Assembly: GCA_043720395.1 (NCBI GenBank)
Contig: JAYSSR010000084.1
Coordinates: forward strand, 1-64,000
Reading direction: 5' to 3'
Origin: JANOYY01 sp043720395
Lineage (GTDB): Bacteria; Actinomycetota; Acidimicrobiia; Acidimicrobiales; JANYDT01
DNA length: 64,000 nucleotides
The notes under the pieces are model-generated. The model searched no databases. It was not told the origin of the DNA and worked only from the letters and a program-made list of their open reading frames with translations. Every line of letters begins with the position of its first letter. Position 1 is the stretch's first letter. Positions 42,884-51,758 of this stretch are shown in pieces. Position numbers and translations under genes: made by a program.

Positions 42884-45193
42884 TCATGAGGCTGTGGCGA
42901 CGACGCCGGCCTTGAGGAGCTCGTCGACCCTTGCGGCCGGGTAGCCGAGGTGGTTGCGCAGCACGCTGATGGAGTGCTCGCCGAGCCGGGGGACGCGACC
43001 GACTCTGGCGGGCGCGCCTTGGAGGTGGTAGCCGTTCGAGGTGACCAGCACGTCGCGGTCACCGAGGCGGGTGGTGATGAATGCGCCTCGGGCTACGAGG
43101 TGCGAGTCGACCGGGGCGGTCGTCGAGTTGACGATGTGATGGGCGGGAACACCCGACTGTTGGAGTAGGCGCTCCGTGTCGAGCGCGTCGAGCTCGCTCG
43201 CCCAGACGCTGATGATGTTGTCGATGTCGTCGGGGGGTGCCGCGTCGGCAAGGTCGGGTCGATGGATGACGTCGCACAGCGCCCGCCAGTCGTGCGTGCC
43301 GCGAGCGGCGATGGCGATCCATTCGTCGACGCCGGCCGACGGGTAGATGCCGTGGGGGCGCATCGTCGGGTCGGTGTTCGCCTCGCGGTCGAGGATCGTC
43401 CCGACGAGCGAAGCGCGGGCGAGGGCGACGGCCATCGCGTGAAGGCCGGTCTCGGCCTGCGAGATGTCGATGTACGTGCCGTCGCCGGTGCGGTCGCGAT
43501 GCTCGAGGGCAGCGAGCGTGGCGAGGAACTGGTATCGCGGCGCGACGTAGTCGGTGAACGGCCCGTAAGGGCCGCACGGTGCCCGGTCGGGGTATCCGGT
43601 CGGCAGCACGAGCCCGGCGACGGCGGCACCCTGGGTGCCGAAGCCGGGCATCGCCGCATACGGCCCTGTCTGCCCGAACAACGACGAGCTGACCATGATC
43701 AGGTCGGGCTTGATCGTTCGCAATGTTTCGTAGTCCAACCCGAGGCGTTGCATTGCGCCCGGTGCGAACGATTCGGAGACGACATCGGCCCAGCGGACTA
43801 GGTCGAGGATCACCGCACGTGCTGAGGGATTGGTGAGGTCGATCGACAGGCTTTGCTTGCCTGCCGCGGTGGAGGCGAACGAGGCGCTGTTGTCGGGGGG
43901 TGTCCCGATGTCGTACATCGGGCCGAGGAGGCGCAGCAGGTCGGGCCGAGACGCCGACTCCACCTTGACGACCGTCGCGCCGTAGTCGGCGAGCATCCGG
44001 CTGGCGTACGGACCGGCGAGGATCCAGCCGAAGTCGAGCACCTTGAGGCCCTCAAGCGGCAGGGAGCGTTCTTTGTCGCGCCCGGCCGGTGCTGTGGGGC
44101 GCTCCACGAATGGTGTCGCGTCGTGCTCGTCGAGGCCGGGAGCCGTTGATCGCAGAACGATTGGCGCGGCGCTGATGTGCGCGAAGGGGCCGGGGATGGT
44201 CACCGAGCCGTCCGACCACCATGCGTTGCGCGCTGCGAATTGCTCCGAGCCCAGGGTCTCGGCGGCCGAGTTGACCGGTGCGAGCACGAAACCGTGGGTG
44301 AGCGCGGCGTCGAGCAGTTGCTGCTTGGACAGGATGGCGAAGAAGGTCGCGATAGCGGCTTGGAGCTGTTTGACCGCTTCCGGGGTGACGTCGTCACGGG
44401 CGATCGCAGCGGCGAGGTCGGCGTCGAGCGCCCCCTCCTCGGCCATCCACGCGGCTTGGCGAACGGTGAAACGCCGAATTGGACCGAGCCCGCCGACGGC
44501 GTTCTGCACGAACCCGTCGGCGCACGCGACCAGCCCGGCCGCACCGAGTTGCGGCGTGGGTCGCGTCGGGCGGCGACTGCCGACTGCCTCGCAGAGCACA
44601 CTGAACGATGACGTCAGCAACGTCGCCTCCTGCGCCGAGACGTCGACGTGCAGGGGGCGGCCGGTCTTTCGCACGGCGCGAAGACCGACGAGCGCAGCGC
44701 CGGCGGCGGCGACCCCGGCATGGGACCACGCCGGGACAGCTGTGTTGCGCAACGGTGCCCTGTCGGCGAAGCCGGTGACTGCGACGTTGCCTGCCGCGGC
44801 CTGGATGATCAGGTCGGTCTCTGCGTAGGCGTGCTTCGGTCCGAACGAGCCGAAGGGGCTCATTGACACCATCACCAGTGTCGGGTTGACGGCGAGGAGA
44901 TCTTCGTATGTGAGCCCGAGCGAGGTGAGCGCGACGTCGCCTGACTCCACCACGACGTCGCACGAGACCACAAGACCCCGGAACTGGTCGCGGCCATCGG
45001 CTCCGGTGAGGTCGATCACGATGCTCTGTTGGTTGCGGCCGTGGACCGCCCAGAGCGCCTCGTCGGCGCGGGCTGCGCAACCGCCGGGCGGTTCGACGTG
45101 CACGACGGTGGCGCCGAGGTCAGCGAGTAGCTGCCCGCAGGACAGGCCGCGGGCGTCGGTCAGGTCGAGGACCTGGCACCCCTCGAGCAGCAT
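42884..45193 (-). CDS. tandem (two-domain) CaiB/BaiF CoA-transferase
   Basis: A 769-residue protein made of two CoA-transferase III domains. The first (LDLTDARGLSCGQLLADLGA to the conserved ETDLIIQAAAGN) keeps an aspartate at the catalytic position. The second (LKVLDFGWILAGPYASRMLA, RPDLLRLLGPMYD) has MPGFGTQGAAVAG where the aspartate would be, so only one half may be catalytic. ATG at 45193 lies four bases after the crotonase stop. Likely moves CoA to the pathway acid. Confidence 0.9.
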   Translation of the reverse strand: MLLEGCQVLDLTDARGLSCGQLLADLGATVVHVEPPGGCAARADEALWAVHGRNQQSIVIDLTGADGRDQFRGLVVSCDVVVESGDVALTSLGLTYEDLLAVNPTLVMVSMSPFGSFGPKHAYAETDLIIQAAAGNVAVTGFADRAPLRNTAVPAWSHAGVAAAGAALVGLRAVRKTGRPLHVDVSAQEATLLTSSFSVLCEAVGSRRPTRPTPQLGAAGLVACADGFVQNAVGGLGPIRRFTVRQAAWMAEEGALDADLAAAIARDDVTPEAVKQLQAAIATFFAILSKQQLLDAALTHGFVLAPVNSAAETLGSEQFAARNAWWSDGSVTIPGPFAHISAAPIVLRSTAPGLDEHDATPFVERPTAPAGRDKERSLPLEGLKVLDFGWILAGPYASRMLADYGATVVKVESASRPDLLRLLGPMYDIGTPPDNSASFASTAAGKQSLSIDLTNPSARAVILDLVRWADVVSESFAPGAMQRLGLDYETLRTIKPDLIMVSSSLFGQTGPYAAMPGFGTQGAAVAGLVLPTGYPDRAPCGPYGPFTDYVAPRYQFLATLAALEHRDRTGDGTYIDISQAETGLHAMAVALARASLVGTILDREANTDPTMRPHGIYPSAGVDEWIAIAARGTHDWRALCDVIHRPDLADAAPPDDIDNIISVWASELDALDTERLLQQSGVPAHHIVNSTTAPVDSHLVARGAFITTRLGDRDVLVTSNGYHLQGAPARVGRVPRLGEHSISVLRNHLGYPAARVDELLKAGVVATAS

Positions 45194-45197
45194 GGTC

Positions 45198-46004
45198 CTA
45201 GCGGCCCTTCCATTGTGCGGGCCGCTTCTCGGAGAACGCTCGCAATCCCTCGACAAGATCTTCGGAGGCTTGCACCCTGGCGAACGGGCCGAGCTGCCCC
45301 TCCCAGCCTTCCTCGTCGGTCCAGCCCTCGTCGGCCGCCTGGGTCGCGACCTCAAGCGCAGCCTGGACCGAGATCGGGCTGTTCACCGCGATCTCCATCG
45401 CCAACGCACGGGCGGCGGCCCGGGTCTCGCCCGGATCGGCGAGACGGTTGACGAAGCCGATGTCGCGCATGAACTCGGCGGACTTCTCGCCGCCCGTGAG
45501 CAGCATCTCCATCGCCACGTTGTACGGGATCCGCCGGGGCAAGCGGAACAAGCCGCCACCGACGGCGAGAAGGCCGCGTTTGACCTCGAAAAGGGCGAAT
45601 CGTGACGTCGTGCTGGCGACGACGAGATCGCAGGTGAGGACGATTTCGAGACCTCCGGCGAAGGCCTGGCCCTCGATGCAGGCGATGAGGGGCTTGCGGC
45701 GCCGGGTCATGATTGCCGGTCGCCTCGATGTGCGCTCGGCTGGCACGGTTGACTCGGAGGCGGGCTCGCGGTGCTCGGTGCGTGTCTGCAGCGCTTCCTT
45801 CAGGTCAGCGCCGGCGCAGAAGGTCGGCCCCTCGGCCTGAATGATGCCTACCCAGCATTCCGGGTCCTCGTCGAGACGGGTGAACGCAGCGGTGAGTTCC
45901 GCCATCATCTGGCGGCTCAGGGCGTTCCGGGCCTCTGGTCGATCCATCGTGATCGTCAGCACGTGGCCTTCGAAGTCGACGTGGACAAGCTCGCGCTCGG
46001 TCAT
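45198..46004 (-). CDS. enoyl-CoA hydratase (crotonase) family
   Basis: A 268-residue crotonase with GPTFCAGADLKE and EGQAFAGGLEIVLTCD oxyanion segments and the C-terminal VEGLRAFSEKRPAQWKGR that is standard in the family. The catalytic region FALFEVKRGLLAVGGG has one glutamate. It lies between the thiolase-fold gene (22 bp) and the CoA-transferase. Confidence 0.92.
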   Translation of the reverse strand: MTERELVHVDFEGHVLTITMDRPEARNALSRQMMAELTAAFTRLDEDPECWVGIIQAEGPTFCAGADLKEALQTRTEHREPASESTVPAERTSRRPAIMTRRRKPLIACIEGQAFAGGLEIVLTCDLVVASTTSRFALFEVKRGLLAVGGGLFRLPRRIPYNVAMEMLLTGGEKSAEFMRDIGFVNRLADPGETRAAARALAMEIAVNSPISVQAALEVATQAADEGWTDEEGWEGQLGPFARVQASEDLVEGLRAFSEKRPAQWKGR

Positions 46005-46026
46005 GCGAATGTCCCTGCTTTCATGC

Positions 46027-47172
46027 TCATTCGACGGTGGTCAAGATGTGTACGACGCACACGGCACCCACGCCGACCATGTGGGCCAGTCCGGTGCGTG
46101 CGTTGGGATGTTGACGTTTTCCGGCTTCGCCGCGCAGCTGGCGGACGATCTCGCCGATCTGGCCTGCGCCAGTTGGACCGGTCGGATGACCCATGGACAG
46201 CAGTCCGCCGGAAGGGCTGACGGCGACACGGCCACCGATGTCGAACTCGCCGGAAGCGAGCGCAGTTGCGGCCCCGCCGGGCTTCGCCATACCCATCGCC
46301 TCGACGTAGAGCAGTTCCTCGACGGTGAACGCGTCATGGAGCTCGACGACGTCGACGTCGGCCGCGGTGATGCCCGACTGGTCATAGGCCTGTCCCACGG
46401 CCTCGCTGGTCAATGCGGCGTCGAAGTTTTCCTTACCGTAGACCCGCTCCGAGCAGGAGACCGACGCCGCAATCCGCACTGCCCGCGAACGATCGAGGCC
46501 CAGTCGTTCGATCGCGTCCTCGGACGCGACGATCACTGACGCCGCTCCTTCGCCGACGGGACAGCACTGCCACTTCGTCAACGAGCCAGAGATCAACGGG
46601 GGTGCAAGCACCTCGTCCATCGTCAAGGCTCGCTGCCGCTGCGCATACGGGTTGTGTGCTCCGTTTGCGCTGTTCTTGACCGCTACGCGGGCGAAGTCTT
46701 CGACCGTTGCGCCGTGGTCGTGCATGTACCGGTTCGCCAACAACGCGAAATGAGTGAAGGGCACGACACGGCTACCGCCGAGGTCGCGGAGGCCAGCGGC
46801 GCGCTGGGGAAACGTGATCGTCAGCGGCTTGTCAACGCCGGTCGCAATGACGACGTCGTGCAATCCCGCAGCGACGTCGATCGCTGCCTGACGCACCGCG
46901 GTCGATCCCGACGCCGACGCGTTCTCGACCTGGGCCATCGGGATTCCGGTGGAGCCAAGATGCCGGTACATCAAGCGCGACAGGCCCATGGCCGTAGTAG
47001 CGGTGCCGGTGTACGCCGCCTCGACGTCGCTCCAGGCGATGCCGGCATCCGTGAGTGCCTCACGAACCGCCGTCACACCGAGCACCGTGTACGGGACGTC
47101 GCTTGGTCGCTGGTACCGGTGGAACCCGATGCCGACCACGAAGACCGGACGCAGCTCACGTAACGCTTTCAT
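46027..47172 (-). CDS. thiolase-fold (SCPx/lipid-transfer-like) protein without the nucleophilic cysteine
   Basis: A 381-residue thiolase-superfamily protein. HDAF (VELHDAFTVEEL) and GHP (SMGHPTGPTGAG) histidine motifs are intact, but the nucleophile motif, usually NACASG, reads VENASASGSTA: the codon is TCG, serine. Thiolase chemistry through a cysteine is therefore unlikely. With the DUF35 partner that overlaps its ATG, it may act as a retro-aldolase or a different CoA-ester lyase. Confidence 0.88.
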   Translation of the reverse strand: MKALRELRPVFVVGIGFHRYQRPSDVPYTVLGVTAVREALTDAGIAWSDVEAAYTGTATTAMGLSRLMYRHLGSTGIPMAQVENASASGSTAVRQAAIDVAAGLHDVVIATGVDKPLTITFPQRAAGLRDLGGSRVVPFTHFALLANRYMHDHGATVEDFARVAVKNSANGAHNPYAQRQRALTMDEVLAPPLISGSLTKWQCCPVGEGAASVIVASEDAIERLGLDRSRAVRIAASVSCSERVYGKENFDAALTSEAVGQAYDQSGITAADVDVVELHDAFTVEELLYVEAMGMAKPGGAATALASGEFDIGGRVAVSPSGGLLSMGHPTGPTGAGQIGEIVRQLRGEAGKRQHPNARTGLAHMVGVGAVCVVHILTTVE

Positions 47173-47561
47173 TTGGCTCTCCCGAATCGCGGCTCAACGA
47201 TGTCTGTACCGGCGTCATCGGCGCCGACCACCACCCATTCAGCGACGACTCGGTCGCCGATCGCGAAGCCGTCATTGGTGGTCATCACAGCGCGGATCAA
47301 CGGGCCGTCATCGAGCGAGATCTCGCCGATCGTGAACGGGACCTCGATGTCCTTGGCCCGATGCAGGTGCACCGTCGCGAACGAGTACAGCTCGCCGGCG
47401 GCAACGAGCGGTACGGAGACGAGCGCATCCGAGCCACATGTCGCACAGCCGATCGTCATCGGCGGGAAGGACGTCGAACCACAGACATCGCAGCGCGTTC
47501 CTTTCAACGCCGGCACGGCCGCGTCGACCTCGTACAACTCCGGTTGGCTAGCAGTGGCCAT
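47169..47561 (-). CDS. Zn-ribbon/OB-fold DUF35 protein
   Basis: A 130-residue protein with CDVCGS and CATCGS forming the zinc ribbon, then an OB-fold (LYSFATVHLHR, FTIGEISLDDG). It is the partner of the thiolase-fold protein, whose ATG overlaps its stop (ATGA). GAGAGGA precedes its ATG. First gene of the minus-strand operon; a -10-like TACTAT on the minus strand (47597-47592) lies about 30 bases upstream. Confidence 0.92.
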   Translation of the reverse strand: MATASQPELYEVDAAVPALKGTRCDVCGSTSFPPMTIGCATCGSDALVSVPLVAAGELYSFATVHLHRAKDIEVPFTIGEISLDDGPLIRAVMTTNDGFAIGDRVVAEWVVVGADDAGTDIVEPRFGRAK

Positions 47562-47745
47562 CGAGTTTCCTCTCTTCTACAAGCTGGTTGGATAGTAAGT
47601 TAGTTTGGATGCAGTCGGATGTCCAGCGCAACGCCTCCAGGTCCGCGATCCCGTCTGGTCTCGCCGGGGCGGTCCGCCATCGATGCCGACGGGCCGGTCA
47701 CTTCCTCCCGGGCCCGACGCCCCTGCGCCAGTAGGTTCATGATGG
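47562..47745. promoter_or_regulatory. divergent promoter region of TetR gene and operon
   Basis: Contains GTTGGATA at 47587-47594 and GTTTGGAT at 47603-47610 as close direct repeats flanking the minus-strand -10-like TACTAT. These are the best candidates for the TetR binding site. None of the 16-bp palindromes of the first region is present here. Confidence 0.45.
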
Positions 47746-48417
47746 ATGGATCGACGCACGCAACAGGAACGCACCGAGGAGTCGCGTCGCCGCCTACTCG
47801 CAGCGGCGACGACGTTGTTCGGGACGAAGGGCTATGCCGGGACCACGCTCACCGACATCGGTCGCGAGGCGGGCTTTAGCCGCGGATTGTTGGCGTACCA
47901 CTTCGGCACGAAGGAAGCCTGCTTGCGCGAGGTGCTCGCCGACATCCGCGCCCAGTCGCACCACCTCGCCACCGTCGGTCTCGGCGACCGGCGCGGCGTA
48001 GCGGCAATCGAGCATGTCGCCGAGACCTACCTCCGCAGCTACATCGGGGGCTCGCAAAACGGGCGGACGATGTTCGTCGCCATCGTTGAATCGATCAGCT
48101 CGAACCCGGAACTGCTGGAGCTCACGATCGAAGCCGACGAGGCGTTTCGCAGCGGCATAGCGCAACGACTCACCGAGGCGATCGACGACGGTGAGCTACC
48201 TCATGGGATCGACGTCCACACCCACTCGGTGCTGATCACCGGACTGCTCCGTGGGATCGCTCTCCAATGGCTGGTGGCCCCGTCGGCAGTCGATCTCGAA
48301 TCTGTCGTGCCGATCGCGCTGAAGATGATCCACACCTCCCTCGCCGTCGCTCAGCCAGCGACACCGCACCCTGACGCTCGAGGCCGCACTCCCCGGCCCC
48401 GTTCGTCGGCCAGATGA
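47746..48417 (+). CDS. TetR-family transcriptional regulator
   Basis: A 223-residue TetR protein. N-terminal HTH: RRRLLAAATTLFGTKGYAGT, LTDIGREAGFSRGLLAYHFG then TKEACLREVL. The C-terminal ligand domain is helical; the last 25 residues are Pro/Arg-rich and probably disordered. It is divergent from the DUF35/thiolase/crotonase operon, the usual layout of a repressor released by an acyl-CoA. Confidence 0.93.
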   Translation: MDRRTQQERTEESRRRLLAAATTLFGTKGYAGTTLTDIGREAGFSRGLLAYHFGTKEACLREVLADIRAQSHHLATVGLGDRRGVAAIEHVAETYLRSYIGGSQNGRTMFVAIVESISSNPELLELTIEADEAFRSGIAQRLTEAIDDGELPHGIDVHTHSVLITGLLRGIALQWLVAPSAVDLESVVPIALKMIHTSLAVAQPATPHPDARGRTPRPRSSAR

Positions 48418-49390
48418 CGCCCCGCCGTCGGCGACCTTCGACCTTCGACCTGCGGCACTCGCGGCACTGTTCGCCGAGGCGCTCGTGGCCGCTCTTCGAG
48501 CGGTGCTGCGCTGTCCAGGCGATTACGGCAGACCAACTGGCGATTCCACTCGGACTGCATACCGGGTGCATCTGGCAAATGGTTCGACGCCTGACCGCCA
48601 GGTCCATCGCGGTGTTCGGTCGCAGGGTGCTCGAAAGTGTCACCCACGTGGACGCACTCACCCTGCCCGTGACTTCCGCTCCTTGTGGGAAGGCACCTCA
48701 AGGCCGTGCTTCACACCTCTGGTGTCGAGCGGCTAACGCTGGACACACGCCGCCTACGAACGAGATCTCGAACCCGACAGCTACGGACTCGACAACTGCC
48801 CCTTCGACACCACGATCGTGTGGCCGGAAAACGACATCAACGTCACCCGGCCCTGTAACTGGTGCGGGTTCACAGATTGCGGATCTGGTTGTCTCGACAA
48901 CGACTCGCCTTACGGCCACATCGCAGCACGGCGAGGGTGGTGACCCGGGCAGCGCGGCGGTCCCCGCTTTGAAGCGGACGTCGAAGAATGGACGACTCAA
49001 CATCTCGGTCTTGTCGGTCCGAGGCGAAATGGTGCGGTCCTGGCAGCGGTGGCGGGACCACTACTAGGAGCGACTCACGATGCAGGCCATCGGCGGGAAG
49101 GCCATATCACCGCTGACCGGGAGCATGCGAGAACCGGGGGACAGCGCGGTCGCGTGCGTCGAGCGCGAAGAGTCGGCGGACGCCTCCCGATCGTTGACGG
49201 TCCAGTCCGCTTTGATGGTTCCGGGCAAGTCTGCGGGGGACGGATCGAGGTCAAGGGAGAACCCTCCCCATGACCTTCACCACACCTTCGGTGACGGCGG
49301 CAAGGGCACCTTCGGTGACGTGTTGATTTCCGCCTTGCCGAAGCTCACGGGTCCCGTCCCTTGACCCTGCGCGGTCCGAGGGTTTTGGTC
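48418..49390 (+). other. left part of mobile element: no intact gene, one Cys-rich coding fragment
   Basis: No complete gene can be defended here. Between an in-frame stop at 48736 and the TGA at 48941-48943 an open frame with strongly protein-like content reads SYGLDNCPFDTTIVWPEND and NWCGFTDCGSGC then LDNDSPYGH; it has no start codon and is probably the tail of a broken gene. Frames before it (LFAEALVAALRAVL; ADQLAIPLGLHTGCIWQMVR) look coding in pieces, suggesting several indels. The part after 48943 shows two copies of CACCTTCGGTGACG near 49280-49320. Confidence 0.4.
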
Positions 49391-49424
49391 GCTCCTACGG
49401 AGCCGAAGGGGCCCCTTCGGCTCC
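49391..49424 (+). promoter_or_regulatory. perfect 26-bp palindrome with overlapping alternative hairpin
   Basis: 49399-49424 is exactly self-complementary (half GGAGCCGAAGGGG). An upstream GCTCC (49391-49395) can instead pair with GGAGC (49399-49403), so two mutually exclusive structures are possible just before the AAGGAG and ATG of the next gene. A terminator/anti-terminator or translation switch is possible; no T run follows. Confidence 0.5.
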
Positions 49425-49448
49425 AACAAACCACCAAGGAGAAACCCA

Positions 49449-50060
49449 ATGCCAACACTCACCGAACCAGCCATGCAGGCCCCGACGATGATCAACCGGG
49501 GCGACGCGGACCGTTTGACCGTGCACGCCTGGCACACCCCGATCGATCACATCGGCCACGATCACCGCTCACCGTACGCGGAACGATTCTGGCTACCCAT
49601 CATCGGCCCGACCTGCCTATTCCTACTCCGCTGCCTCGCCTACGGATACGACACCAACCCCGACACCCTCATTCTCTCCCGGTCCGCGCTCGGCGTACAG
49701 CTCGGTCTCAACCGTGACAACGGCGGAACCGGAAAACACTCCCCGCTCTCCCGAGCGTTCCAACGCCTCGAAACGTTCCGACTCGCAACCCAGCTTGCCC
49801 CGAACGTCGTTTCCGTCCGCGCCGCGATGCCATGGCTCGACGCCGGACAAGTCACCCACCTCGCCGACGCGCACCGTGACGAACATGCCGCTTGGGTTAC
49901 CGCGTTCAACACCAACCACCCCGACCATGCCGAGCTACGTGGCAACGCCGCACAGGTCGCCGTTATGCGACGCAAGAACGCGACCCCCGAACTCATCGTT
50001 GCTTCGCTCACCGCGTGGAACGTCGACCCGGCCACCATCACCGACCTTCTCGCCAGCTAA
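49449..50060 (+). CDS. conserved-looking hypothetical protein of the mobile element
   Basis: A 203-residue protein, AAGGAG before the ATG. The middle (TLILSRSALGVQLGLN, SPLSRAFQRLETFRLA) reads like a winged-helix-type DNA-binding region, and the end (ATPELIVASLTAWNVDPATI) is helical. No family recognised with certainty. It precedes the ComM-like gene by 41 bp in the same direction and may be part of element maintenance or replication control. Confidence 0.75.
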   Translation: MPTLTEPAMQAPTMINRGDADRLTVHAWHTPIDHIGHDHRSPYAERFWLPIIGPTCLFLLRCLAYGYDTNPDTLILSRSALGVQLGLNRDNGGTGKHSPLSRAFQRLETFRLATQLAPNVVSVRAAMPWLDAGQVTHLADAHRDEHAAWVTAFNTNHPDHAELRGNAAQVAVMRRKNATPELIVASLTAWNVDPATITDLLAS

Positions 50061-50101
50061 CCCTACGTACACATACCAACCCGCTCCGAACCGAGAATGT
50101 C

Positions 50102-51607
50102 ATGACCATCACCGCCACCGTCAACACCGCAACACTTACCGGCCACGAGGCCCGACCCGTCACCGTCACCGCGACAGTTAGGCCCGGCCTGCCCTCGTTC
50201 ACGATCACCGACCAGCCCGACGGAACCTGTCGAGAAACCCGTGACCGTATCCGCGCCGCGTTCCTCTCCAGCGGCCTCGCATGGCCCGCTCAACACGTCA
50301 CCGTGACCATGCCCGACACGCGCCGGCCCGCCGCATCCACCGACCTCGCAATCGGAATCGCCGTTGCGGTCGCAACCGGACAACTCGACGCCGGCCACAT
50401 CGAACACACCGCGTTTCTCGGAGAGCTCGGACTCGACGGCTCGATACGCCGCATACCTGCCGCCTACGCCCTCGCCTCAGCCATCACCGCGCCGACGATC
50501 ATCGTTCCAACCGCGAACGTTCCGTACGTCACCGTGCTCAACCGTCAAGCCGTCCACTCAGCCCCGAACCTCGCCGCACTCATCGACGCCCTACGCGGAA
50601 CCAGCCCATGGCCTCAGCAGCCGACAAGGCACGCGGCACCCGCAGCGACGCCAGACATGAACCGAGCCCGTGCCCTGCACGCCAAGTACCCGAACGCCGC
50701 CCGTACCCTCGAAATCGTCGCCGCAGGCGGACACCACATGCTCATGACCGGACCAAGCGCCGACCATGCCGCCCTCGCTCCGACGCTCGCCGACCTTCTG
50801 CCGGACCTCACCGACACCGAAGCCGACGACGTCCTACGCATCCACTCCGCCGCCGGAATCGATCACGACACCACGCCGACGCGCCCACCGTTCCGCAGTG
50901 TCCGCCCCGACGTATCCGCCGTTGCCCTCTACGGAGGCTCCAGCACATGGTGCCGACCCGGCGAAGTCTCGTGCGCGCATCACGGAGTCCTCTACCTCGA
51001 CCAGCTCGCCGAACACTCACCGTCGAACCTCGACGCACTCCGACAGCCACTCGTCGACGGTGCGATCGTGATCGAACGAGCCCGCATCACCGTTCGCTAC
51101 CCGGCCCGATTCATTCTCATCGCATCAAGCGCCGCCTGCCCATGCAACAACCTTGCCAGCTGTCGATGCTCGCTTCCTGCCCGTCAACGATATGCGCGCA
51201 GACTCAACGGGCCGACCATCGGCCGCTTCGATCTTCGCATCAACGTCAACGAGCCCTACTTCACCGACGATGCGCCGAGTACCGATGCCGACGCGATCCG
51301 GGCGCGGGTCGCGTCAGCTCGCACCGCCGCATATGCACGCCAAGGAGTGCTCAACAGCCAGCTCACCCCGTACGGGCTCGACCAGCACGCCACCCTCACC
51401 CGCACCAGTCGAACGTACATGCACGACGCTCTACGAGTAGACACCACAACAGTGAGCCGCTTCGAGCAGATACGACGCGTCGCCCGCACCATCGCCGACC
51501 TACGAGGCGACACCAGCACCATCCTCAAAGACGACGACGTGATACTCGCCGACCGACTCAACCGCGGACCCAGCAACGTCGACGCGGTGCCGACGATGGC
51601 GACCTGA
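50102..51607 (+). CDS. ComM/YifB-like AAA+ protein with lost ATPase motifs
   Basis: A 501-residue protein with the ComM/YifB layout: N-terminal Lon-S5-like domain (RPGLPSFTITDQPDG, RETRDRIRAAFLSSGLAWP), a Mg-chelatase-type AAA+ domain (AAGGHHMLMTGPSADHA; LRIHSAAG; GVLYLDQLAEH; ALRQPLVDG), the cysteine cluster (ACPCNNLASCRC) and RYARRLNGPTIGRFDL. In the family the P-loop is GPPGSGKT and Walker B is FLDEL; here the P-loop lysine and the Walker B glutamate are gone, as is the D before the conserved R. ATP hydrolysis is therefore unlikely. It may be a structural or regulatory DNA-processing factor of the element. Confidence 0.85.
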   Translation: MTITATVNTATLTGHEARPVTVTATVRPGLPSFTITDQPDGTCRETRDRIRAAFLSSGLAWPAQHVTVTMPDTRRPAASTDLAIGIAVAVATGQLDAGHIEHTAFLGELGLDGSIRRIPAAYALASAITAPTIIVPTANVPYVTVLNRQAVHSAPNLAALIDALRGTSPWPQQPTRHAAPAATPDMNRARALHAKYPNAARTLEIVAAGGHHMLMTGPSADHAALAPTLADLLPDLTDTEADDVLRIHSAAGIDHDTTPTRPPFRSVRPDVSAVALYGGSSTWCRPGEVSCAHHGVLYLDQLAEHSPSNLDALRQPLVDGAIVIERARITVRYPARFILIASSAACPCNNLASCRCSLPARQRYARRLNGPTIGRFDLRINVNEPYFTDDAPSTDADAIRARVASARTAAYARQGVLNSQLTPYGLDQHATLTRTSRTYMHDALRVDTTTVSRFEQIRRVARTIADLRGDTSTILKDDDVILADRLNRGPSNVDAVPTMAT

Positions 51608-51616
51608 ATCGATGCT

Positions 51617-51689
51617 CGCCCGCGGCACCAGCCGCGGGCGAAGCAGTTCTAGGAAGACGAAGAAGCCGCCGGCCCGGCACCGGCGGTTT
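51617..51689 (+). terminator. two consecutive GC-rich hairpins
   Basis: First stem CGCCCGCGG/CCGCGGGCG (51617-51625, 51632-51640). Second stem 51663-51672 with 51680-51689, core CCGCCGG/CCGGCGG, ending in TTTCTCC like an intrinsic terminator. Together they separate the ComM-like gene from the selenoprotein candidate. Confidence 0.65.
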
Positions 51690-51758
51690 CTCCGCGTCCG
51701 ACGCTCACACGGTCAACGACCGGCCCTCGCCGCCGGGCGGAACGTACAGTGATTCACC

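Noticed and set aside
48418..49100. Search for a copy of the tRNA-Lys 3' end as attL
   Set aside because: No stretch resembling the T-arm/acceptor sequence found by eye; border left undetermined.
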